From positions 310,001 to 374,000 of the forward strand of contig CANLVD010000002.1 of assembly GCA_947494445.1 (NCBI GenBank): a DNA stretch of 64,000 nucleotides. The letters are read 5' to 3'. Source of the stretch: an uncultured Paracoccaceae bacterium (GTDB lineage: Bacteria; Pseudomonadota; Alphaproteobacteria; Rhodobacterales; Rhodobacteraceae). Under the pieces are notes generated by a model. It had not been told where the DNA came from and ran no database searches. It saw nothing but the letters and a program-made list of their open reading frames with translations. This document shows, one piece after another, positions 8,304-18,414 of this stretch; position 1 is the stretch's first letter; every line of letters starts with the position of its first letter. The position numbers were made by a program, and so were the translations under genes.

Positions 8304-9647
8304 ATGTCTGTTGCAGTGATCATTTTGGCCGCGGGCGCGGGGACGCGCATGCAGTCGGATCTTCCCAAGGTGCTTCATCAGGTGGCCCATGCGCCCCTTG
8401 TGGCCCATGCCATTGCCAGCACAGCCGAACTGACGCCATCGCGGTTCGTTGTCGTCACGGGACACGGCGCAGATGCAGTTGAGGCCGAAGTCAGCAACTT
8501 CTTGCCGGAAGCGAGTTTTGCCCGTCAGGAAGAACGCCTTGGCACTGGCCATGCGGTTGCGCAGGCCAGGCCAGCGCTTGAGGGGTTCGCGGGCAAGGCG
8601 CTGGTGTTGTTTGGCGATACGCCTTTCGTGAAACCCGAAACCCTGTCCCGAATGCTGGCCTCGGACGCCGACATCACTGTGCTGGGATTCGAGGCGGCCA
8701 ATCCGAAGGGCTATGGCCGCTTGGTATTGGGGGCAGACGGCTTTCTGGACCGGATCGTCGAGCAGAAAGACGCGAATGCCGCAGAAGACGCCGTGACCCT
8801 GTGCAACTCAGGCGTCATGTGCGTGGCAGTGCCGCAGATGTTTGACCTGATCGACAGGATCGATAACACCAATGCGAGCGGTGAGTATTACCTGACCAGC
8901 CTGCCCGAAATCGGCAATGCGCAAGGTTTGAAAACCGCCGTTGTGACCTGCGAGGAGGCCGAGACGCTCGGCGTCAACTCCCGCACCGACCTTGCCAAGG
9001 CGGAGGCGTTGTTCCAGTCGCGTGCGCGCAGCGAGCTTCTTGCAAACGGTGTTTCGCTTCACGCACCCGACACCGTTTTTCTGGCGCAGGACACAGTGAT
9101 TGGCCGGGATGCCGTGATCGAGGCCAATGTCGTATTTGGCCCCGGCGTGACAGTCGAAAGTGACGCGCGCATCCGCGCCTTCAGCCATCTTGAAGGCTGT
9201 CATGTGAGTGCCGGTGCCATTGTCGGACCCTATGCCCGGCTGCGGCCCGGCGCCGAGATTGGGCCTGATGCCAAGGTTGGCAACTTTGTCGAGATCAAAT
9301 CAGCCGATATTCAAGCCGGTGCCAAGGTCAACCACCTGTCCTATGTGGGCGATGCAACCGTGGGAGAAGCAGCCAATATCGGCGCAGGCGCGATCACCTG
9401 TAATTATGACGGTGTGATGAAACACCGGACGGAGATCGGCGAGCGCGCCTTTGTCGGCTCGAACTCCTCTCTGGTCGCCCCGGTCACCATCGGGAAACAG
9501 GCGTTGGTCGGCTCCGGCTCGGTGATCACACGGAATGTGCCTGACGGCGCGCTCGCCATCGGGCGCGGCGATCAGGTCAACAAACCCGGTCTTGCGATCC
9601 GTCTGATGGATCGTCTCAGGGCCATCAAGGCAAGGAAACAAAGCTGA
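8304..9647 (+). CDS. glmU: Bifunctional UDP-GlcNAc pyrophosphorylase / glucosamine-1-P acetyltransferase
   Basis: Makes UDP-GlcNAc for peptidoglycan and lipopolysaccharide from glucosamine-1-phosphate, acetyl-CoA and UTP. The N-terminal uridyltransferase domain begins ILAAGAGTRMQSDLPKVLH (nucleotide loop with catalytic Arg and Lys). NPKGYGRLV and NSGVM follow, and the C-terminal half is a left-handed beta-helix of hexapeptide repeats with GPYARLRPG and NYDGVMKHRT. It has 447 residues, normal for the family. The ATG at 8304 is used; the frame extends 9 codons upstream without reason. Its TGA overlaps the ATG of glmS (TGATG), so the two are translationally coupled. Confidence 0.97.
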   Translation: MSVAVIILAAGAGTRMQSDLPKVLHQVAHAPLVAHAIASTAELTPSRFVVVTGHGADAVEAEVSNFLPEASFARQEERLGTGHAVAQARPALEGFAGKALVLFGDTPFVKPETLSRMLASDADITVLGFEAANPKGYGRLVLGADGFLDRIVEQKDANAAEDAVTLCNSGVMCVAVPQMFDLIDRIDNTNASGEYYLTSLPEIGNAQGLKTAVVTCEEAETLGVNSRTDLAKAEALFQSRARSELLANGVSLHAPDTVFLAQDTVIGRDAVIEANVVFGPGVTVESDARIRAFSHLEGCHVSAGAIVGPYARLRPGAEIGPDAKVGNFVEIKSADIQAGAKVNHLSYVGDATVGEAANIGAGAITCNYDGVMKHRTEIGERAFVGSNSSLVAPVTIGKQALVGSGSVITRNVPDGALAIGRGDQVNKPGLAIRLMDRLRAIKARKQS

Positions 9648-11470
9648 TGTGCGGCATCGTCGGAATTCTCGGAAAACACGAAGTCGGCCCGATCCTCGTT
9701 GAGGCTTTGAAGCGGCTGGAATATCGCGGCTATGACAGTGCAGGCGTTGCCACGGTCACGCATGGCAGGCTGGACCGCAGACGCGCCATCGGCAAACTGG
9801 CGGCCTTGTCCGACCTTCTGGTACATGAACCGATTGAGGGAACAAGTGGCATTGGCCACACCCGCTGGGCCACACATGGTGCGGCTTCTCTGCGCAATGC
9901 CCATCCGCACCGGTCCGGCAATGTGGTCGTCGTGCACAACGGCATCATCGAAAACTTCCGCACCTTGCGTATGGAACTGGAGGCCGAAGGTCATCAGTTT
10001 GAGACGGAAACAGACACGGAAACCATCGTGGCGCTTTGCAATCGGGAACTGGACGCGGGCAAATCGCCGAAAGACGCAGTTCAGGCGACACTTGCCCAGC
10101 TTGAAGGCGCATTTGCGCTGTGCTTCCTCTTTGCCGGCCAGGATGATCTGATGATTGCCGCCCGCAAGGGCTCGCCGCTTGCCCTGGGCTATGGCGAGGG
10201 TGAGATGTATGTGGGCTCCGATGCCTTGGCACTGGCACCGCTGACCAACCGCATCAGCTATCTGGAAGAGGGTGACTGGGCCGTTTTGACCCGCACCTCC
10301 GTACAGGTTTTTGACGCCGACAATGCGCCGGTTGAGCGTGAGGTCCAGACGGTGCAGGCGGCCAATGCCTACGCTGACAAGGGCAACCACAAGCATTTCA
10401 TGGACAAGGAAATCCACGAGCAGCCCTCGGTGATGTCCTACGCCCTGTCCAACTATACCAGCGATGACGGGCGCAGTGTCAGTCTAGGTAAGCAGGATGT
10501 TGATTTCTCGGGCATCGAACGGATCGTCATCGTAGCCTGCGGCACAGCGTTTCTGGCAGGCCACGTGGCCCGCTACTGGTTCGAGCAGGTGGCCCGCATC
10601 CCCGTCGAGATCGAAGTTGCAAGCGAGTTTCGCTACCGGGAGCCACCGATTTCCAAGGGCACCATGGCCGTCTTCATCTCGCAATCCGGAGAAACGGCAG
10701 ATACCTTGGCAGCGCTCAGGTACTGCCACGGCAAGGCTGACAGCATCGTCTCGGTCGTCAATGTGGCTGGCAGTTCGATCGCACGCGAAAGCGATGTTGC
10801 CCTGCAGATCTATGCGGGCCCCGAGATTGGCGTTGCCTCGACCAAGGCATTCACTTGCCAATTGTCCGTACTGGCCAGCCTTGTGCTGCTCGCAGGCCGT
10901 CAGAAGGGCGCGCTGGATGCGGCGCAAGAAGCAAAATATCTTGATGCCTTGCGCACCGTTCCAGGCGCGATGACCACCGCCCTGATGCTGGAAAAGCAGA
11001 TCAGCAGCATCTGCTGGGATCTTTCCAAGGCACAGGACATCCTGTTTCTGGGACGCGGTGCGATGTATCCGCTGGCCCTTGAAGGCGCGCTCAAGCTCAA
11101 GGAAATCAGCTATATTCACGCCGAAGGCTATGCCAGCGGTGAATTGAAACACGGGCCGATTGCCCTGATCGACGAGACTGTGCCCGTGATCGTCATGGCT
11201 CCTCGGGATGCATTGTTTGAAAAAACCGTCTCGAACATGCAGGAAGTTATGGCACGCGGTGGCAAGGTCTTGCTGATTTCCGATGAAACCGGTCTTGAAG
11301 AGGCCGGAGATGGCGTCTGGAAGTCGCTCAAGATGCCGACAGTTGATCCATTCGTGGCTCCTATCCTTTATGCCGTGCCCGCGCAGATGCTGGCCTATCA
11401 TACAGCCGTGACCAAGGGGACGGATGTGGATCAGCCGCGCAATCTGGCAAAATCAGTGACTGTGGAATAG
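9647..11470 (+). CDS. glmS: Glutamine-fructose-6-phosphate aminotransferase (isomerizing)
   Basis: Converts fructose-6-phosphate and glutamine to glucosamine-6-phosphate, feeding the pathway that ends with GlmU. It starts MCGIVGILG, with Cys2 (the N-terminal nucleophile after Met removal), followed by GHTRWATHG and VHNGIIEN of the glutaminase domain. Two SIS sugar-isomerase domains follow (SQSGETADTLAALR near residue 345, and GRGAMYPLALEGALKLKEISYIHAEGY), ending DQPRNLAKSVTVE. The 607-residue length is standard. The start overlaps the glmU stop by one base. I see no glmS ribozyme and none is expected in this group. Confidence 0.98.
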   Translation: MCGIVGILGKHEVGPILVEALKRLEYRGYDSAGVATVTHGRLDRRRAIGKLAALSDLLVHEPIEGTSGIGHTRWATHGAASLRNAHPHRSGNVVVVHNGIIENFRTLRMELEAEGHQFETETDTETIVALCNRELDAGKSPKDAVQATLAQLEGAFALCFLFAGQDDLMIAARKGSPLALGYGEGEMYVGSDALALAPLTNRISYLEEGDWAVLTRTSVQVFDADNAPVEREVQTVQAANAYADKGNHKHFMDKEIHEQPSVMSYALSNYTSDDGRSVSLGKQDVDFSGIERIVIVACGTAFLAGHVARYWFEQVARIPVEIEVASEFRYREPPISKGTMAVFISQSGETADTLAALRYCHGKADSIVSVVNVAGSSIARESDVALQIYAGPEIGVASTKAFTCQLSVLASLVLLAGRQKGALDAAQEAKYLDALRTVPGAMTTALMLEKQISSICWDLSKAQDILFLGRGAMYPLALEGALKLKEISYIHAEGYASGELKHGPIALIDETVPVIVMAPRDALFEKTVSNMQEVMARGGKVLLISDETGLEEAGDGVWKSLKMPTVDPFVAPILYAVPAQMLAYHTAVTKGTDVDQPRNLAKSVTVE

Positions 11471-11497
11471 CATCAGCCTTTGACCAAAGGCCCACAG

Positions 11498-12169
11498 ATG
11501 ATCCTTGACCAGTTACGCGCACGCGCGAACCCGCAGAAGGCTGCCGAGATGGCCGCCTATCATAAGGCGGAGCGCGTCTATCTGGGCGTGTCGAACCCGG
11601 ACATCGATGCAATTGTGCGGGGTTACCAGCAAGGTGGGCCAGCACATCTGCATCTGGCAGAGGCTGCATCCCTGTGGGACAGCAACATCCATGAGGCGCG
11701 TGTCGCAGCCGCCAAGCTACTGACCAAGGCACGCATTCGTGAGGGTGAGGCCGAGGTCTGGGCCGAAATTGCACGCTGGGTGCCGCAGTTCGATGCATGG
11801 GCCGTGGCGGATCACGCCTGTGCCGCAGGTTCTCGTCGTCTCAGCGCTGTGCCGGACCGGCTGGATCAGGTTGAGACCTGGACCGGGGATTCGTCAAAAT
11901 GGGTGCGTCGCGCGGCTTTGGTGATGACCCTGCCCTGGGCCAAACTGACCCATCCAAATGAGGCCGAACTGGCTGCGCGCGAACGAATTCTGGGATGGGC
12001 TGCAAGCTACACAACGGATAAGGACTGGTTCATCCAGAAATCCGTGAGCTGGTGGCTCAGGACCCTCTCGAAAAAGGACCCTGAGCGTGTGACCCGCTTC
12101 GTTGACGCGCATGGCGCATCAATGAAGGCCTTTGCGCGAAAGGATGCTTTGCGCGCGATCTCAGGCTGA
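11498..12169 (+). CDS. AlkD-like DNA alkylation repair protein
   Basis: A 223-residue all-helical HEAT-like protein of the AlkD/AlkC superfamily, whose characterised members excise alkylated purines. Diagnostic stretches are LWDSNIHEARVAAAKLL, FDAWAVADHACAAGS, WVRRAALVMTLPWAK and the C-terminal DWFIQKSVSWWLRTLSKKDP. The ATG at 11498 has AAAGG upstream; an in-frame TTG at 11480 is an alternative. It follows glmS by 27 bases and may be co-transcribed. Its end overlaps the convergent antiporter gene by 9 bases. Confidence 0.85.
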   Translation: MILDQLRARANPQKAAEMAAYHKAERVYLGVSNPDIDAIVRGYQQGGPAHLHLAEAASLWDSNIHEARVAAAKLLTKARIREGEAEVWAEIARWVPQFDAWAVADHACAAGSRRLSAVPDRLDQVETWTGDSSKWVRRAALVMTLPWAKLTHPNEAELAARERILGWAASYTTDKDWFIQKSVSWWLRTLSKKDPERVTRFVDAHGASMKAFARKDALRAISG

Positions 12170-13954
12170 GGCCCCCTCCGGTTTGGGCGGTGCAAATGCC
12201 AGAATTTTCTCACCCGCTTTGGGCGCAGGCTTGCCTCCGGATGCGAGCGGCTGGAATGCCCCGGATTTGGTCAGGATGCCGATGATCTCTACCCCTTCGC
12301 GCTCGGACAGATATTGCTCCAACCCGTATTCGTCGCTCAGTCCTGTCTGGGTGAATTCCCATCCGTCGCGTGCACGTTTGACATAGGCCTCAAAGGATTG
12401 ACCAGACCCGAGCGTGCGCCCGCCAATGGTGACAGGCAAATCACGGTCATCTTCACCCGCCTCATGGCGTCCAACCTGAAAGACATTGCTGCGACCGAAT
12501 TCCGGCCCGAATTCGGTACAGATCAGCGCGTTGTAGGAATCATTATCCGTGGCTGCGATCAGTATACCGTAGCGGTTCAGGTCGATGGTGTGTTCGGCGG
12601 CCTCCGACAGGATCTCACCGAAGAACACTGGAACAGACGCGGCCCGGGCTTCCCGCAGACGGAACCAGTTACGATCTGCCAACAGCACAGGCACGCCCGC
12701 CTCTTTCAGGTCAGTTGCCAGATCGACCGTCCATTTTGTCCCACCGATGATCAGCACGCCGGGTGGTTCTTTCGAGGTTAGGTTCAACAGACGCGCCAGC
12801 GGGGTCATGGAAAACCCGTGGATCACAACCGTGGCAGCGACCAGCGCGAAGGCAAGGGGTGCCAGCGTTGCCCCATCGGGCACGCCCAGTTCCGCCAGAC
12901 GCGATCCGAAAAGACCCGCAACCGCAACCGCGACCACACCGCGAGGACCAATCCAGGCGATCATCAGTTTTTCGTTCAGCGGCAATCCGGTGCCGATGAG
13001 CGAGATCATCACCGTAACTGGTCGCGCAAAGAGAATGATCAGAGCCACAAACAGGATCGCCCGCCAGTTCAGCTGGCTGACCATTTCGACTTTGAGCGAG
13101 GCCGCAAGCAGGATGAAGACGCCCGAGACAAGGATGACCGTGATGTGCTCCTTGAAGCGCTTCAATTCCTCCAGCGATGGCAGATGGGCGTTGGCGATCA
13201 CGATGCCCATCAGGGTCACGGCCAGAAGCCCGCTTTCATGCAGCACGCTGTCGGTTGAGGCATAAACTGCCAGAACCGCACCGAAAAGCACGGGCACCTT
13301 CATATATTCCGGGACCCACGCCCGTTTGAAGGCCATCACAAGAAAACGACCGCCCGCATACCCGACAAGCGAGGCGACAACGATGCCGATCGCCAGATGC
13401 TCAGCCGCCTCGATCAGGGTGGTGGAGCCATAAAGGGCCGTGATCACCTCAAAGGCCAGAACAGCTGCAAGCGCGCCCACGGGGTCGTTTACAATCGCTT
13501 CCCAGCGCAGGATCGACGCAGGCCGAGAGGCCATACGCGCCTGCCTGAGAAGCGGGGTCACAACCGTCGGCCCGGTGACCACAAGGATGCCGCCGAAGAC
13601 AGCTGCACTTTCCCAACTCAGACCTGCGCCGTAGCGAATGGCTAGGGTCGACAACAACCAGCCAATAGGCGCGCCGACATAGACCAGGCGCCGCACGGCC
13701 TTGCCTGCATCGCGCAATTCCTTAAAATTCAGGGTCAATCCGCCCTCGAACAGGATCACCGCCACAGCGATCGATATTATCGGGCGAAAAAGTTCTCCCA
13801 GATCCTGCTCGGGCGAAATCAAGCCAGTAACAGGCCCGGCCAGAATGCCAGCAGCCAGCATCAGGACAATTGCAGGCATCTGCAAACGCCATGCAAGCCA
13901 TTGCGAGCCGATGCCAAGAACACCGATCAATGCGAACAATACTGCGGGTTCCAT
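12161..13954 (-). CDS. Cation:proton antiporter with C-terminal nucleotide-binding region
   Basis: A 597-residue inner-membrane protein. Residues 1 to about 390 contain roughly a dozen hydrophobic helices of the CPA1/CPA2 Na+/H+ exchanger fold, including ILRWEAIVNDPVGA with the acidic NDP motif typical of the exchange site. After about residue 400 comes a Rossmann/RCK-like region (GVLIIGGTKWTVDLATDLKEAG, ILIAATDNDSYNALI) expected to gate transport. The ATG at 13954 follows GGGAGC; a GTG is directly before it. The ion is not determinable; Na+ or K+ are both possible. Converges on the alkylation-repair gene. Confidence 0.88.
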   Translation of the reverse strand: MEPAVLFALIGVLGIGSQWLAWRLQMPAIVLMLAAGILAGPVTGLISPEQDLGELFRPIISIAVAVILFEGGLTLNFKELRDAGKAVRRLVYVGAPIGWLLSTLAIRYGAGLSWESAAVFGGILVVTGPTVVTPLLRQARMASRPASILRWEAIVNDPVGALAAVLAFEVITALYGSTTLIEAAEHLAIGIVVASLVGYAGGRFLVMAFKRAWVPEYMKVPVLFGAVLAVYASTDSVLHESGLLAVTLMGIVIANAHLPSLEELKRFKEHITVILVSGVFILLAASLKVEMVSQLNWRAILFVALIILFARPVTVMISLIGTGLPLNEKLMIAWIGPRGVVAVAVAGLFGSRLAELGVPDGATLAPLAFALVAATVVIHGFSMTPLARLLNLTSKEPPGVLIIGGTKWTVDLATDLKEAGVPVLLADRNWFRLREARAASVPVFFGEILSEAAEHTIDLNRYGILIAATDNDSYNALICTEFGPEFGRSNVFQVGRHEAGEDDRDLPVTIGGRTLGSGQSFEAYVKRARDGWEFTQTGLSDEYGLEQYLSEREGVEIIGILTKSGAFQPLASGGKPAPKAGEKILAFAPPKPEGASA

Positions 13955-14014
13955 CACCGCTCCCTCATCTGATCTTTTGGCAAACCTAGGGCAGTGATCG
14001 CAGTTCGAACAGGG

Positions 14015-14668
14015 TTAACGTAACAATCCGATCATGCCCTCGCGTCGATAACCGACCTCCAACGCGATCAGATAGGTCGCACCTCGCAGGATGTTGAAGG
14101 GCCAAGCCAGCATCTCGCGCGGGACCGCGCGTGCAATGTAGGGCAGATCAAACCAACCGCCTGCACCGGAGAAGCCGACAACCGGCATCCCGAAGGTCAG
14201 GGCGCTCGCATAGCTGCGCGGGATGTGAAACCCTTCCGTGACCAATATGGCATCACTCAGCGCCTCATCGCGCATGATGTTGCGCGTGAACAGGATGTTT
14301 TGCAGGGTCGAATGCGATTGCCCCTCTTCAAGCAGCACAGTCGCTGGCACACCAAGGTCATAGGCATATTTGGCCATGACCGAGGCCGCCGTCGGTCCTT
14401 CATCATTCTCATATGGCGATCCGCCTGAAAACAGAATGCGCGTGGCCAGACCTGCCTTGTACAACGCGACCCCCTGCTCGACCCGGCGACGAGATCCGTT
14501 GCCCAGTTCGCCATCTTCCGTCAGCGATGCGCCAAGCACGACAATCACATCGGCTTTGACCGAACCATCCGTGCGCACGGTGAAAAACTGCATGATCAAC
14601 ATGCCCAGCAGGATCGAGCAACACAGGGCCAAGTAGAGCTTCAGCACCCAGTTGAGCAATCTGCCCAT
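14015..14668 (-). CDS. YdcF/DUF218 family membrane-anchored protein
   Basis: A 217-residue protein with one N-terminal membrane helix (LYLALCCSILLGMLIMQFF). A DUF218 domain follows: DVIVVLGASLTEDGELGNG, LFSGGSPYENDEGPT and the SHSTLQNI stretch match the family pattern. Family members (YdcF, ElyC, SanA) bind adenosyl compounds or affect envelope integrity; the reaction is not known. Its ATG overlaps the stop of the acyl-CoA synthetase gene (ATGA), so the two form a coupled pair. Confidence 0.85.
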   Translation of the reverse strand: MGRLLNWVLKLYLALCCSILLGMLIMQFFTVRTDGSVKADVIVVLGASLTEDGELGNGSRRRVEQGVALYKAGLATRILFSGGSPYENDEGPTAASVMAKYAYDLGVPATVLLEEGQSHSTLQNILFTRNIMRDEALSDAILVTEGFHIPRSYASALTFGMPVVGFSGAGGWFDLPYIARAVPREMLAWPFNILRGATYLIALEVGYRREGMIGLLR

Positions 14669-16293
14669 CAACCGACGCTCCTTGTCTTGAGTTCGCGACG
14701 CATCACCTTCCCTGTCGCCGTCATCGGCAGTGCATCCGTGATTTCAACCAGACGTGGCGCGACATGCGGTGACAGCCTCGTGCGCACGTGGTCGATCAAA
14801 CGGGTTTCAATATCCTCCTGCGAGGCTCCCGGTTGCAAAACCACGAAAGCCTTAACAAGTTCCGTACGAACCGGGTCTGGCACGCCAACCACCCCTGCCA
14901 TCAGCACATCTTCATGGGTGACAAGACAATCCTCGACCTCTGACGGCCCAATGCGATAGCCCGACGAAGTGATGACATCATCCGAACGCGCCACGAAGTG
15001 AAAGTAGCCATCCCCGTCCATCACGCCTTCATCACCCGTCCGCATCCAATTCCCGATAAATTTGTCCGAGGTTTTCTCTGGAGCATTCCAGTAGTTGAGG
15101 AACATGACCGGATCAGGGCGTTTTATGGCAATCTCGCCCTCTTCTCCGGGGGCCAGCGGATTTCCCTGACTGTCGATCACTGCAACGTCGTGCCCCGGCA
15201 CAGGCTTGCCCATGGAACCAGGCTTGGGGGCCATTACCTTGGCGCAATTGGACAGCACCAGATTGCATTCGGTCTGGCCGTAAAACTCGTTGATCTCGCG
15301 TTTGAAGACGCTCTTGCCCCAGTCAAGCAGCCCCGCGCCCAGCGCTTCGCCGCCTGAGGCAACCGTGCGCAGATGGCCGGCCTGCGCGCCGGTGACCTGA
15401 CGCATCAATTTCAGGGCGGTTGGCGGCAGGAAAGTGTTGCGCACTCCCAGATTGCGCATCACCGCAAAGGCCTGCTCGGGATCGAATTTCAGCATCCGGT
15501 GCGCGACAAGGGGAACACCCAGCATCAGGGCTGGCAGCATGACATTTGTCAGACCCCCCATCCACGCCCAATCCGCAGGGGTCCAGAGACAATCGCCTTT
15601 CTGGGGCATGAATTCATGATGCATCTCGACACCGGGCAGATGACCCAGCACAACCCTGTGTCCATGCAATGCGCCCTTGGGAGGGCCGGTCGTGCCCGAC
15701 GTATAGGAAATGAAGGCCGGATCATCGAGCGTGGTGTCGGCCATCACCTCGGTATCCGATGCCTTTCCCAACTCCTGCCAGAAGCCGTAAACTCCGCCCT
15801 CGCGCCCATCGATCGAGAAGATCTCCCGCAGATGGGTCAGGTCGTTCCGGATGTTCAGAACCTTCTCAAGATTGGCGCCATCGGTGACCACGGCCGCACA
15901 GCCCGCATCCTCCAGCCGGAACTTCAGCCCGTCTTCACCAAAAAGCGTGAACAGCGGCACGACAATTGCGCCGATCCTGTAACAGGCCAGATGGGTCAGC
16001 ACCGTCTCGGGTGTTTGCGGCAGCAGCACTGCCACCCGGTCACCGCGCTTGATGCCATGGCCCAAAAGAACATTGGCCAACCGACGCGAGGCCCGGGCCA
16101 GTTGGATATACGTGTAGTCGCGCACGTCGCCATCAGGCCGCAGATAGGTCAGCGCCCGGCGTTCAGGCTCGGCGCGGGCCCAGCGCGCACAGGCCATCTC
16201 GGCAATGTTGAACTGCACAGGTTCCGGCCAGACAAAACGCGTGCGCATGGCCTGCCACGTGTCGGGCCGTTCAATCGTCGTCAACAATTCCAT
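14668..16293 (-). CDS. Acyl-CoA synthetase (acetyl/medium-chain type AMP-dependent ligase)
   Basis: A 541-residue adenylate-forming CoA ligase. Motifs: FISYTSGTTGPPKGALHGH (nucleotide loop), DWAWMGGLTN, NEFYGQTECNL, WMRTGDEGVMDGDGYFHFVARSDDVITSSGYRIGPSEVE, and PMTATGKVMRRELK with the catalytic lysine. The pattern resembles the acetyl-CoA synthetase/MACS branch rather than long-chain FadD. The ATG at 16293 has AGGGAA upstream; the frame extends to 16341 without support. It precedes the DUF218 gene with a 4-base overlap and is divergent from moaA across about 118 bp. Substrate not determinable. Confidence 0.9.
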   Translation of the reverse strand: MELLTTIERPDTWQAMRTRFVWPEPVQFNIAEMACARWARAEPERRALTYLRPDGDVRDYTYIQLARASRRLANVLLGHGIKRGDRVAVLLPQTPETVLTHLACYRIGAIVVPLFTLFGEDGLKFRLEDAGCAAVVTDGANLEKVLNIRNDLTHLREIFSIDGREGGVYGFWQELGKASDTEVMADTTLDDPAFISYTSGTTGPPKGALHGHRVVLGHLPGVEMHHEFMPQKGDCLWTPADWAWMGGLTNVMLPALMLGVPLVAHRMLKFDPEQAFAVMRNLGVRNTFLPPTALKLMRQVTGAQAGHLRTVASGGEALGAGLLDWGKSVFKREINEFYGQTECNLVLSNCAKVMAPKPGSMGKPVPGHDVAVIDSQGNPLAPGEEGEIAIKRPDPVMFLNYWNAPEKTSDKFIGNWMRTGDEGVMDGDGYFHFVARSDDVITSSGYRIGPSEVEDCLVTHEDVLMAGVVGVPDPVRTELVKAFVVLQPGASQEDIETRLIDHVRTRLSPHVAPRLVEITDALPMTATGKVMRRELKTRSVG

Positions 16294-16411
16294 CGCATTC
16301 CCTGAGTGAGCACACCAAAAAACGTGCCAAACTTGCCCCAATGAGACAGGTGTATCGCTTGCGCATGGCGGCGCGCAAGACTACGTTTAGCCGCAATAAT
16401 GTGAGGAAAAC

Positions 16412-17425
16412 ATGACTGACACTGCACCGTTGATCGATCCGTTTGCACGCGCAATCACCTATCTGCGGGTCTCCGTCACTGATCGCTGCGATTTCCGCTG
16501 CGTCTATTGCATGTCCGAGAACATGAACTTCCTGCCCAAGGCCGAGTTGCTGAGCCTTGAAGAGCTTGACCGCCTCAGCTCGCGCTTCATCGCAATGGGC
16601 GTAAAGAAACTCCGCATCACCGGCGGGGAGCCTTTGGTGCGCAAGGGCATCATGACCTATTTCGAGGCCATGGGCCGTCATCTGGCCAGTGGTGCCCTGT
16701 CGGAACTGACGCTGACCACCAATGGCTCGCAACTGCGGCGCTTTGCAAAACCGCTGGCCGATTGCGGTGTAAAGCGGGTCAATGTCTCGCTCGACACGCT
16801 CAACGAGCAGAAATTCAAGGACATCACCCGCTGGGGGCGGTTTGCTCAGGTCATGGACGGGATCGATGCCGCCCAGGAGGCCGGTCTGAAGATCAAGATC
16901 AACGCTGTGGCCCTGAAAGGCACCAATGACGACGAAGCTTTGAGCATGATCGACTGGTGCCATGCGCGCGGCTTTGACATCACCTTCATCGAAGTGATGC
17001 CGATGGGTGAGGATATGGGCGAAGGATTGCGGCTGGATCAGTTCTGGTCACTCAAGGACGTTCAATCCCACATCGCCAGCAAATACACCCTGATCGATTT
17101 GCCCGATAACACCGGTGGCCCGGCGCGCTATGTCCGGGCTGAGGAAACCGGTGGACGGATCGGGTTCATCACGCCGCTCTCCCATAATTTCTGCGAAAGC
17201 TGCAACCGTGTGCGGGTCACCTGCACAGGTCAGTTGTTCATGTGTCTTGGGCAGGAGGACGAGGCTGACCTGCGCTCCGTTCTGCGTCGGGCCGAGGACA
17301 ACACGGCGCTTGACGCCGCCATCCGCAAGGCAATCGAGCGCAAGCCCAAAGGACATGATTTCGACTATTCCCGCCAACGGGTCGCAGGCGAAATGACCCG
17401 CCACATGAGCCACACTGGCGGCTGA
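16412..17425 (+). CDS. moaA: GTP 3',8-cyclase (molybdopterin biosynthesis)
   Basis: Radical SAM enzyme for the first step of molybdenum cofactor synthesis, converting GTP to 3',8-cyclo-dihydro-GTP before MoaC acts. The N-terminal cluster motif is [12 protein letters not shown] (CxxxCxxC). [11 protein letters not shown] is the SAM-binding region. The C-terminal second cluster is [20 protein letters not shown]. The chain ends in a double glycine (HTGG), as required for activity. Length 337 is typical. Its TGA overlaps the ATG of the following transporter gene. moaC, moaE and other partners are not in the window. Confidence 0.97.
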   Translation: MTDTAPLIDPFARAITYLRVSVTDRCDFRCVYCMSENMNFLPKAELLSLEELDRLSSRFIAMGVKKLRITGGEPLVRKGIMTYFEAMGRHLASGALSELTLTTNGSQLRRFAKPLADCGVKRVNVSLDTLNEQKFKDITRWGRFAQVMDGIDAAQEAGLKIKINAVALKGTNDDEALSMIDWCHARGFDITFIEVMPMGEDMGEGLRLDQFWSLKDVQSHIASKYTLIDLPDNTGGPARYVRAEETGGRIGFITPLSHNFCESCNRVRVTCTGQLFMCLGQEDEADLRSVLRRAEDNTALDAAIRKAIERKPKGHDFDYSRQRVAGEMTRHMSHTGG

Positions 17426-18333
17426 TGCTCGCCTGGATCGGGGCACGTGCCCGCTACGTGCTGAGCCTTGGCTGCCTGGCAGCATTGTTCCTGCCAGATC
17501 TTGCAGCCTTTGTGCGCCCTGCCCTGCCTTATCTTGTCTCGGTCGTACTTGCGATGGGGATGGCCCGGGTTGATCTGGGACAGGTATTGCGAGAGGCGCT
17601 GTCGATCCGCAAACTCTCCATGCTGGTGTCGGCCTCCATTGCCCTGATGCCTGTGTCCGCTGCACTGTATCTGGGTGTGGCCAAACTGACCGGCTTGCCG
17701 ACATCGATGCAGACAGCCCTGATTTATCTGGCCGCCGCACCACCCATCGCGTCTTCGGCAGGTCTTTGTTTCTTGCTGGGTTTCAACGCGCGGCTGGCGC
17801 TTGAGGTGACGGTAAGTGCAACCCTTCTGACGCCGATCCTTGGGCCGTTGACGGTCAACTGGCTGCTGCCGGTCGTCTCGCCCCTGTCACCCGTGCTGCT
17901 GGCGACCAACCTCGCCGCCATGATCGCAGGCGGCATCATCCTTGCCCTGATCATCCGAACGCTCATCGGCGCTGAGCGGATCGCAGCCAATAAGTTGAGT
18001 TTTGACGGAGCGGCTGCCCTGACCATGCTGCTCTTTGTGATCCCGCTCTTTGACGGGGTCGGCCCGACCATGCTGGCGCGTCCCGGGCTGAGCGCTGGTA
18101 TCTTTGCGCTGTCGATCCTGTTCAATCTGGGGATCAACCTGTCCGTCAACACAGCCGCCCGCCGCATGACCGATCCGGCTACGGCCGGGGCCTGTGGCAT
18201 TCTTGCCGGAAACCGCACGATTGCGATGTATCTGGCTGCTCTGCCCCCTGACCCGGTTTTCACGGCCTTTGTGGCGCTCTATCAGTTTCCCATGTACTTC
18301 ACGCCTCTGGTGCTTCAGCGCTTTCGGGTGTGA
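17425..18333 (+). CDS. Bile acid:sodium symporter-like (BASS) membrane transporter
   Basis: A 302-residue membrane protein with about nine or ten hydrophobic helices. The pattern AAAPPIASSAGLCFLLGFNARLALE, followed by a long hydrophobic second half ending FYQ-like (ALYQFPMYFTPLVLQRF), resembles the SBF/BASS fold. Substrates in this family range from bile acids to pantoate, pyruvate and other organic acids, so no substrate is claimed. The start codon overlaps the moaA stop (TGATG), which implies co-translation; a link with molybdenum cofactor metabolism is not established. Confidence 0.7.
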   Translation: MLAWIGARARYVLSLGCLAALFLPDLAAFVRPALPYLVSVVLAMGMARVDLGQVLREALSIRKLSMLVSASIALMPVSAALYLGVAKLTGLPTSMQTALIYLAAAPPIASSAGLCFLLGFNARLALEVTVSATLLTPILGPLTVNWLLPVVSPLSPVLLATNLAAMIAGGIILALIIRTLIGAERIAANKLSFDGAAALTMLLFVIPLFDGVGPTMLARPGLSAGIFALSILFNLGINLSVNTAARRMTDPATAGACGILAGNRTIAMYLAALPPDPVFTAFVALYQFPMYFTPLVLQRFRV

Positions 18334-18414
18334 ATATTAACAAATGGTGCGCTGGTCACATTTCACGTGATTTGGCCAGTTGACCAAAGCGCTTTCATAA
18401 GGAACCTTGCCCCC

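Noticed and set aside
9572-10417. 281-codon minus-strand frame over glmU/glmS
   Set aside because: Antisense to two strongly conserved genes; composition typical of a shadow frame.
15373-16305. 310-codon plus-strand frame over the acyl-CoA synthetase
   Set aside because: Antisense to an intact adenylating enzyme, with no recognisable motif and no ribosome site.
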